DNA of 9,555 nucleotides from an uncultured Sphingomonadales bacterium (GTDB taxonomy: Bacteria > Pseudomonadota > Alphaproteobacteria > Sphingomonadales > Sphingomonadaceae): positions 1 to 9,555 of the forward strand of contig CALDKP010000131.1 in the NCBI GenBank assembly GCA_937898535.1, written 5' to 3'. Of this stretch, positions 5,359-9,555 are shown in pieces. Both the position numbers and the translations under genes were made by a program. Each line of letters opens with the position of its first letter. Position 1 is the first letter of the stretch. The notes under the pieces are model-generated. The model did not search any database. It was not told the DNA's origin and saw only the letters and a program-made list of their open reading frames with translations.

Positions 5359-6029
5359 GCCCTGCCCCCCGCGATCAAAGCGTCCTGAAACTTGACCGCA
5401 TACCCCGCGATCAACGCCGCCTTGTCGGTCCCGTTGATGACGCGCCGGGCGTTCACGAACTCAGGCTCAGTGCCAAGGCCAGCGCCGATGTAGGAAGCAA
5501 GCGATTTGCCAGTGAACCAGCCTTCTTCCATCCCGCGCACCATGATTTGCACGGCGATGTCAGGACGCAGCGCAAGGTTGTAATCTTTCGCCAGCGCGCC
5601 ACCCAGGTTCAATTCCTTGTCGGCGCGCACATAGTTGTCATGCCACGTCAATTGGACAAGCCCGCGTCCATAGGGAGCCTTGCCGGTCGAATTGACTGCG
5701 CCGTATTTCTTGCCCTTGCCTTTGCCCCATTCCTCGATCGGCTTCAGGCGCGATTCGTGCCACGCCGTCGCCAGCGCATAGGCTAACCAGCCGTTGCCCC
5801 ATTCACCGGCTTCCTTGAGCAGGCGCGTCACGATGTCCGATTGCACGCTGTCCAGTGGGCCGGTCACCTTGCGCACGCCGGACCAAAAGGCCTCCATATT
5901 TGCAAAGCCCTTGCCCGATGCGCCGGGCACTCCCAGCGCCGTCAAAAGCGCGTCGATCTTGTCAACCTCCGGCTGGGTGAACCCCTTGCCGCGCGCTGCC
6001 TTGATCGCTTCGAATATCGGTTCACGCAT
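5355..6029 (-). CDS. Endolysin, glycoside hydrolase family 19-like
   Basis: The 224-residue protein has a lysozyme/chitinase-like (GH19-type) catalytic region from about residue 80 to the end. It shows LAYALATAWHESRLKPIEEW, with the probable catalytic Glu92 after His91 and a second conserved pair at Glu99-Glu100. KGKKYG and YGRGLVQLTWHDNY (residues 120-133) follow, then LRPDIAVQIMVRGMEEGWFT and ARRVINGTDKAALIAGYAV. It should cleave host peptidoglycan. There is no signal sequence, so export should need a holin. Residues 1-75 hold two similar short helical units. The ribosome site is strong (GGGAGGGG, six bases from ATG 6029), and the gene begins one base after the preceding stop. Length fits the phage members of the family. 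Confidence 0.88.
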   Translation of the reverse strand: MREPIFEAIKAARGKGFTQPEVDKIDALLTALGVPGASGKGFANMEAFWSGVRKVTGPLDSVQSDIVTRLLKEAGEWGNGWLAYALATAWHESRLKPIEEWGKGKGKKYGAVNSTGKAPYGRGLVQLTWHDNYVRADKELNLGGALAKDYNLALRPDIAVQIMVRGMEEGWFTGKSLASYIGAGLGTEPEFVNARRVINGTDKAALIAGYAVKFQDALIAGGRA

Positions 6030-6030
6030 C

Positions 6031-6447
6031 TCATTCCCCTCCCATCGGACGCTTGCCGGACGCGATGTCCTGCACGAAGCGTTCCGCGCTCAACTCGGTC
6101 TGCATTTCCTCGCGGATGATCTCTTTCCGCCGCGCTGCCTCATCGGCAATCAGGGCGTCCACCTGACGCATGAACCGCTCGGTGTAGAGCTTGACGATAC
6201 GGTCTGCGCAGACGGTCGCCGCAGCGGTCAGCAGCGCCGAACCTTCGCCTTTGACGCCAACCTGCGTGATCACCCAATAGGCAATCAGGGCGACCATAGG
6301 CAGGATCAGCAGATCCGCGAAAACCAGCACCGGCCTGATCCGAACGCCCTGTTTCAGCAGCAGCGCATATTTCGCGGCGAATCCGAAGGTGAGGCCAATC
6401 CATATCCCCCCGTAGCGGTCGATTGCCGCCTCGAACCATGACGACAT
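6031..6447 (-). CDS. Holin candidate with three membrane helices
   Basis: The 138-residue protein starts at ATG 6447, fixed by GGGAGG seven bases upstream; longer in-frame starts lack such a site. It has three hydrophobic segments at about residues 13-31 (GGIWIGLTFGFAAKYALLL), 39-63 (PVLVFADLLILPMVALIAYW onward) and 69-88 (GSALLTAAATVCADRIVKLY). A long charged C-terminal tail follows, with helix EEAARRKEII-like character. Small size, three helices, charged tail and position one base before the endolysin fit a holin, possibly of the LydA-like group. The family assignment is tentative. Coupled translation with the endolysin is likely. Confidence 0.68.
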   Translation of the reverse strand: MSSWFEAAIDRYGGIWIGLTFGFAAKYALLLKQGVRIRPVLVFADLLILPMVALIAYWVITQVGVKGEGSALLTAAATVCADRIVKLYTERFMRQVDALIADEAARRKEIIREEMQTELSAERFVQDIASGKRPMGGE

Positions 6448-6454
6448 TCCAGCG

Positions 6455-6460
6455 CCTCCC
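6455..6460 (-). promoter_or_regulatory. Shine-Dalgarno site deciding the holin-candidate start
   Basis: GGGAGG on the minus strand is seven bases before ATG 6447. It excludes the in-frame ATG at 6474 and the open frame reaching 6555 as likely starts. Confidence 0.7.
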
Positions 6461-6488
6461 TGTTGTGATGCCATGCTGGCGCTGATCG

Positions 6489-6539
6489 TCAGGCATCGCC
6501 ACCTCCCGGCCATTGCGCGGTGGTTGGTTCGTCGGTCAT
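6489..6539 (-). CDS. Possible 16-codon mini-ORF
   Basis: An ATG at 6539 overlaps the preceding stop (TGA 6538-6536) as ATGA and opens a 16-residue frame, MTDEPTTAQWPGGGDA, ending in TGA at 6491-6489. The only support is the junction signature that recurs through the block; no strong ribosome site is seen. It may be a remnant of a degraded gene, a coupling leader, or chance. The remaining 41 bases to the holin-candidate start hold only that gene's ribosome site. Confidence 0.22.
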   Translation of the reverse strand: MTDEPTTAQWPGGGDA

Positions 6540-6751
6540 GCGACCCGCACCGCATCGCTACGGATCGCCCCGTTCATCGCACCGCCATCCCCGCCTGATA
6601 CGCAGGCACAGAGACGGCGGCCCACCTCACGAAGGACTGCTTGGGCTGTCGTCTCTCGTACAGGATTTTCGGGCGGCCTTGCTATCGTATCCGCCGCCCG
6701 CGCGTTTCGGCAGGGTTGGGTCATCCTCGCGTCGGTATAGCTGGGGATCAC
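6536..6751 (-). CDS. Small hypothetical protein, GTG start (71 aa)
   Basis: This 71-residue frame begins at GTG 6751, overlapping the tail-spike stop as GTGA, with GAAGG seven bases upstream inside the tail-spike coding region. It ends at TGA 6536, which forms ATGA with a following ATG. The product is basic in the middle (RETTAQAVLREVGRRL) with a CAC pair near residue 49, and has no membrane segment or known motif. Both junctions and the ribosome site favour translation. The amino-acid content is not distinctive, and it could still be a spurious frame. An alternative start is ATG 6724 (MTQPCRN). If it is not real, 6448-6747 would be a gene-free stretch of about 300 bases. Confidence 0.45.
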   Translation of the reverse strand: MIPSYTDARMTQPCRNARAADTIARPPENPVRETTAQAVLREVGRRLCACVSGGDGGAMNGAIRSDAVRVA

Positions 6752-8880
6752 ATCGCGACCTTCACATTGTTATCTACCACGCGCGTAGTGATGTCGTTTG
6801 CGGTCATGCTGCTGTATCGCGGGAAGCTCGATCCTACCTGCGCAACACTAGTGTTGTTCTTGATGGTAACATAGTCTAACTCGCCATCGACGTTCGATCC
6901 GATGAACCACAGCCCCTCGTTCGCGTTGTAAGCCGTGTTGTCCTGAAAACGGCTGACCCTCATCCTTGACACCACTACGTTGAGAGATTGCCCGGTTACG
7001 CCGTGGAAGCTGTTGCCACGCACATCATTGCCTAAAGTGATATCGGACGGGGTGCCCAACCCAAGGATGCCTCCGCTGCCCGTTTTTCCGGCAAAATCAT
7101 TATCGTTAATCTTGCTCTTACTAATCTTTTCGATGGTTGAGTAATTACGCACATCATTGAGCGAGAATTTGCACTGTACCAAGCCGCCCGATGCGTAGCG
7201 CGGGAAGCGGAAAGCGTGGCTAGTACCATCAATCTTATTTGCGATGAAATCGACATTATTGAGCGTGGGATCAGGCCGAGAACCGATCTTTTGCGCGGTA
7301 ATACCGTATTTACTCGTGAAGCCATAAGTCAAGTCTGTGAGTACCTGATTGTCACTCACAGTTATATCTGAGCAAGTCGCATGAAACGTGATGCCGCAGC
7401 CGTAACGCATCGCGCCTTTGTTTCGCGCTACCGTACCTCCACGGCATCCCTCGATCCAGATTAGGCTCGACCATTCGCTGGCACTTGTGCCGGGGTCCAT
7501 GCCGGTGAAATCGTTGCCGGATACGTCGAAGTTGCCGATCTTGTCGAGATAAAGACAAGAGAATTGCGCCGATGTAAGGAGTGCTCCATCCACACCCTCA
7601 AATATATTATCGACAATTTTGATGTGCGTAGGCACTTCTGCCCACGAGAATGCAGGGGCTGCTCGGCTGTCGATGTAATAAGCTGAGATATAAGAAATAA
7701 CTATGTTGCTCGGAGCAGCGAGTCCAGAAAAATAGTTCATAGCGATTATAATGCTCTTGTCGAACCCCAGCGCAGCCCCGCTGGTGTTCAACGGATCATC
7801 GCTCATTGAGCATTTTATCTCGATACCTGTTCCCAAAAACGGTTTACATCCGATAAAACGATTGCCGACAATGACGTTTTTCTCGCCGCTGGAGTAGAGA
7901 TCGATCCAGTTGTCACCGCTATTAAGGAAGGTGCATCCGGTCACAATGCCGGTGGTTCGCACCGTCATTTGCAACAGTTCTGCACGATTCTGGAAATTAT
8001 CACCGTCAAACGTCGCGCCAATTACCGAATAATTGACACAGTTTACAAGGTTGGCACCATATTCATAATAACCACCGGTGATTTTGAGTTCGTCAATATA
8101 AGTGGCACTCAAGCCCAGACGGAACTCGGGCGAGGAAGGATTCTCAAAGCCGGTTCGCACATTTTCAAGGTGAATGTTCTTGTAGCGCCCGTCGCTTCGG
8201 CCATGCAGATATATGGCGTAGATCGCGTTCTCGGAGCGGATGGTAAAGTCCTTCCAGTGCAGATTGGAACGCGCTGCCTCCAGCCTTCCGTAGATTGTAG
8301 CGCCCGCGCCATTAATGCTACAATTGCAAGTGATCGCCGCGCCTTCCGCATGGATCGTCATGCCCAATAAATCAAGCGGCTTGCCTAGAGCAGCAGCGGC
8401 AGACATTGCGGCAATCAAAAGGCTCCGCTCATTTAGAAGCGGGTCGCCTTTTACACCGAAATCAGCGACCGACAGAGAATCCCGCGCCTTATCCTGCATG
8501 GTGCGGCCAACTGCACCAACGCCAGCGGCGATGTACCCAACGCTTCCAGCCCCTGAACTAGCCGGATCGGTTGAGGCGAGGGCGGTATAGGGGACGAACA
8601 CGCCATCGCCCGGATTGCGGATCGGATCGCGCGTGCGCTGCGTCCCGTTCGGCAGTTCCATGACCAGCTTATAGTTTGCATCCTGGAGCCAGATGCTTGG
8701 AAACCGCCCCTCACTATCGCTAAGGACGGGATTGGCGTTCGGTGTGGTCAGCGCTTCATTGCTGTAGGTGGCCAGCGGCGTGCTGGTGCCGGACTCATAC
8801 CAATAGAGCTTGGTGCCGGGCAGGATTTCCCCGCTCAGACCTTCAACGCTAAAGATTCCAGCATCAAACAGGAACGCCAT
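6748..8880 (-). CDS. Tail spike with parallel beta-helix, receptor-binding
   Basis: The 710-residue protein has the two-part design of a tail spike. Residues 22-92 (GTKLYWYESGTSTPLATYSN, then PVLSDSEGRFPSIWL and YKLVMELPNGT) match N-terminal particle-attachment regions of many spikes. A linker leads to SLSVADFGVKGD (135-146), the usual entry to a pectate-lyase-3-like beta-helix. The remainder is repeated short strands such as VIGATFDGDNF, IVTGCTFLNS, NVIVGNRFIG, FDVSGNDFTG and ITVSDNQVLT. It probably binds and may depolymerise host surface polysaccharide. The usual GDG.TDDT loop after the entry motif is replaced by GDPLLNERS. No C-terminal chaperone domain is evident. The helix-coding part is clearly more AT-rich than its neighbours, suggesting acquisition. 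GAAGAG lies eight bases before the ATG, inside a hairpin. Confidence 0.88.
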   Translation of the reverse strand: MAFLFDAGIFSVEGLSGEILPGTKLYWYESGTSTPLATYSNEALTTPNANPVLSDSEGRFPSIWLQDANYKLVMELPNGTQRTRDPIRNPGDGVFVPYTALASTDPASSGAGSVGYIAAGVGAVGRTMQDKARDSLSVADFGVKGDPLLNERSLLIAAMSAAAALGKPLDLLGMTIHAEGAAITCNCSINGAGATIYGRLEAARSNLHWKDFTIRSENAIYAIYLHGRSDGRYKNIHLENVRTGFENPSSPEFRLGLSATYIDELKITGGYYEYGANLVNCVNYSVIGATFDGDNFQNRAELLQMTVRTTGIVTGCTFLNSGDNWIDLYSSGEKNVIVGNRFIGCKPFLGTGIEIKCSMSDDPLNTSGAALGFDKSIIIAMNYFSGLAAPSNIVISYISAYYIDSRAAPAFSWAEVPTHIKIVDNIFEGVDGALLTSAQFSCLYLDKIGNFDVSGNDFTGMDPGTSASEWSSLIWIEGCRGGTVARNKGAMRYGCGITFHATCSDITVSDNQVLTDLTYGFTSKYGITAQKIGSRPDPTLNNVDFIANKIDGTSHAFRFPRYASGGLVQCKFSLNDVRNYSTIEKISKSKINDNDFAGKTGSGGILGLGTPSDITLGNDVRGNSFHGVTGQSLNVVVSRMRVSRFQDNTAYNANEGLWFIGSNVDGELDYVTIKNNTSVAQVGSSFPRYSSMTANDITTRVVDNNVKVAM

Positions 8881-8918
8881 TCAGACAACTCTTCATCCGG
8901 GTGGATGCGGTTGTCTGA
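8881..8918 (-). promoter_or_regulatory. Hairpin at the tail-spike translation start
   Basis: TCAGACAA (8881-8888) and TTGTCTGA (8911-8918) are perfect 8-base inverted arms. Inside them CATCC (8894-8898) and GGATG (8903-8907) form a second 5-base stem around the 4-base loop 8899-8902. In the minus-strand transcript the outer stem ends exactly at the tail-spike ATG (8880). The likely ribosome site GAAGAG (8889-8894) lies mostly in the internal loop. Such a structure could limit tail-spike translation. A protein-binding palindrome is an alternative. There is no T-run, so it is not a standard terminator. Confidence 0.55.
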
Positions 8919-8968
8919 TTGGCTGCACGTCCCGCGATCGTGCGCGCATGGAAGCGCTGCCGGGGAGA

Positions 8969-8997
8969 GGTATAGCAGCATTGGCAAGGAAGGAAAA
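8969..8997 (-). promoter_or_regulatory. Weak sigma70-like promoter candidate for the tail spike
   Basis: On the minus strand TTTTCC (8997-8992) and TATACC (8974-8969) are separated by 17 bases. They match the -35 consensus at 3 of 6 positions and the -10 at 4 of 6. The site lies about 90 bases before the tail-spike start. Late phage genes are often read from distant promoters, so this is only a candidate. Confidence 0.22.
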
Positions 8998-9017
8998 GCC
9001 CTGTAGCTTGCCGCTTA

Positions 9018-9131
9018 ATGAAAGTCTGGCACCTTATCGCCTTCGTCATCCTGACGTGGGCCATCACCCGCAGGAAATGGCCCACCGGAATGGCGTTGTC
9101 ATTTGTTTTGTTCGTTCTGCCCCTCTGGTGA
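9018..9131 (+). CDS. Possible 37-aa membrane protein, antisense to flanking genes
   Basis: An ATG at 9018 opens a 37-residue frame on the plus strand, beginning MKVWHLIAFVILTWA, with a basic turn (TRRKWP) and a second hydrophobic stretch (GMALSFVLFVLPLW) before TGA 9129-9131. A helix, positive turn, helix pattern is unusual for chance translation. About 29 of 37 third positions are G or C, as expected for a coding frame here. Against it: the nearest purine-rich ribosome site is about 23 bases upstream, it lies opposite the gene order, and its last 33 bases overlap the end of the virion protein gene. It also contains a perfect inverted repeat. TTGGCA (8981-8986) and TAGCTT (9004-9009), 17 bases apart, could allow a nearly leaderless transcript. 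Confidence 0.35.
   Translation: MKVWHLIAFVILTWAITRRKWPTGMALSFVLFVLPLW
9056..9085. repeat. GC-rich inverted repeat after the virion gene
   Basis: GTGGGCCAT (9056-9064) and ATGGCCCAC (9077-9085) are perfect 9-base arms around a 12-base loop. On the minus strand the hairpin begins 13 bases after the stop of the virion protein gene (9099), where a transcript end or processing site would be useful. No T-run follows on that strand, so an intrinsic terminator is not supported. The plus strand has a T-rich stretch (ATTTGTTTTGTT, 9101-9112) after the repeat, too far for a standard terminator. Confidence 0.5.
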
Positions 9132-9555
9132 GGCGACAGCGCGCGATACGCCATTATCGTTCATCGCCTGCATCAACTTCTGTTGAAGCTGCGTGATTTC
9201 TGCGCTCAGCACAGGTTCGCGCGCAGCGAGGCCAGACAGATTGTTGATCCGCGCGGCAACGGCTTCCGGGTTCTTGGCCTGCGCAATGCCAAGGAGCGCC
9301 TTGGCGACCTTAGGAGAGGCGAGCAGCCGCCCCGCCGCATATTGGCCCGCCAGAACCTTGCCCAGCGTAAACATGCTGGCGATGGCTGTACTGCCAGTGG
9401 CAGCGCCCATGACCGCAAGCCCGGTGTTGCTATAGTTCTGATACTTGGCGGCGGCTTTTGACCGCTCCGCAATCAATGCCAGCTTGTCGATCGCCTCGCG
9501 GTTTTCGCCCCGGAATATCGCGTTTTTGGCCGACGCGCCAAGCTTGTTCCAGTTG
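9099..9555 (-). CDS. C-terminal part of a large phage virion protein (partial)
   Basis: The frame is open to the window edge, so the gene enters from beyond 9555; a TTG at 9476 is internal. The visible 151 residues begin NWNKLGASAKNAIFRG, then REAIDKLALIAERSKAAAKY and QNYSNTGLAVMGAATGSTAI. A glycine/alanine-rich stretch follows (FTLGKVLAGQYAAGRLLASP), and the end is helical, glutamine-rich and polar (ITQLQQKLMQAM...EGQNEQNK). The series W-x-K-L...NA-(I/M)-F, a helical segment, a Gly/Ala stretch and LL-x-SP is, from memory, a frequent ending of very large internal virion or ejection proteins of tailed phages. Position just before the tail spike agrees. Exact identity cannot be fixed from this part. 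Confidence 0.65.
   Translation of the reverse strand, partial: NWNKLGASAKNAIFRGENREAIDKLALIAERSKAAAKYQNYSNTGLAVMGAATGSTAIASMFTLGKVLAGQYAAGRLLASPKVAKALLGIAQAKNPEAVAARINNLSGLAAREPVLSAEITQLQQKLMQAMNDNGVSRAVASPEGQNEQNK

Noticed and set aside
5794..6441. 215-codon plus-strand frame opposite the endolysin and holin candidate
   Set aside because: Shadow of high-GC coding sequence; the minus-strand products have recognisable motifs.
6748..8880. Diversity-generating retroelement target in the tail spike
   Set aside because: No reverse transcriptase and no template/variable repeat pair is visible in the window.
8864..9154. 96-codon minus-strand frame bridging the gap
   Set aside because: It starts inside the virion gene and ends inside the tail spike in different phases, without a ribosome site or domain pattern.
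8810..9196. 128-codon plus-strand frame over the 8881-9098 gap
   Set aside because: Overlaps the ends of both flanking genes and gives an unremarkable basic translation. The shorter 37-residue frame in another phase is more protein-like.
9474..9476. TTG at 9476 as the start of the right-hand minus-strand gene
   Set aside because: The same frame stays open to the window edge with protein-like sequence (NWNKLGASAKN), so TTG is internal.
1..9555. CRISPR array, tRNA or rRNA genes, insertion sequence
   Set aside because: I found no regularly spaced repeats, cloverleaf-like or rRNA-like segments, or transposase motifs on either strand by eye.

Overview
The window looks like one end of an assembled tailed-phage (Caudoviricetes) or prophage contig with a GC-rich genome. 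The small-protein motifs (AWNRR, ATIERC...AALRNLKG), the gp49-like protein, the GH19-type endolysin and the Rz/Rz1 pair fit a phage of an alphaproteobacterium, most likely a sphingomonad. That host is an inference from family resemblance only. Bases 1-27 match an Illumina TruSeq adapter and are not biological, so the real sequence starts near base 28 inside a truncated gene.

Layout. (1) 28-1971, plus strand: a tight run of short accessory genes of unknown function, built from shuffled motifs. Most junctions are 4-base ATGA stop/start overlaps. The exception, at 340-441, looks like one or two frame breaks close to the adapter-bearing end. (2) 1972-1991: a 20-base convergent gap with no visible terminator. 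(3) 1992-8880, minus strand, read from right to left: a 710-residue beta-helix tail spike; a small GTG-start ORF; a three-helix holin candidate; a GH19-like endolysin; a second small membrane protein; a gp49-like protein; a 62-residue unknown; overlapping spanins Rz and Rz1; an SGNH hydrolase; and a second beta-helix protein. Most junctions are again ATGA or GTGA. (4) 8881-9098: a gap with a hairpin abutting the tail-spike start codon, a weak minus-strand promoter candidate, a second perfect inverted repeat, and a possible plus-strand 37-residue membrane protein. (5) 9099-9555, minus strand: the C-terminus of what is probably a large virion protein, truncated by the window edge.

The minus-strand block is a late module. 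The tail spike, SGNH hydrolase and second beta-helix protein probably act on surface polysaccharide. The holin candidates, endolysin and spanins open the inner membrane, peptidoglycan and outer membrane in turn. I found no clearly new enzymatic system. The most interesting items are the SGNH/beta-helix pair translated after the lysis genes, the hairpin at the tail-spike start, the small membrane ORF hidden in the gap, and the frame anomalies in the left cassette.
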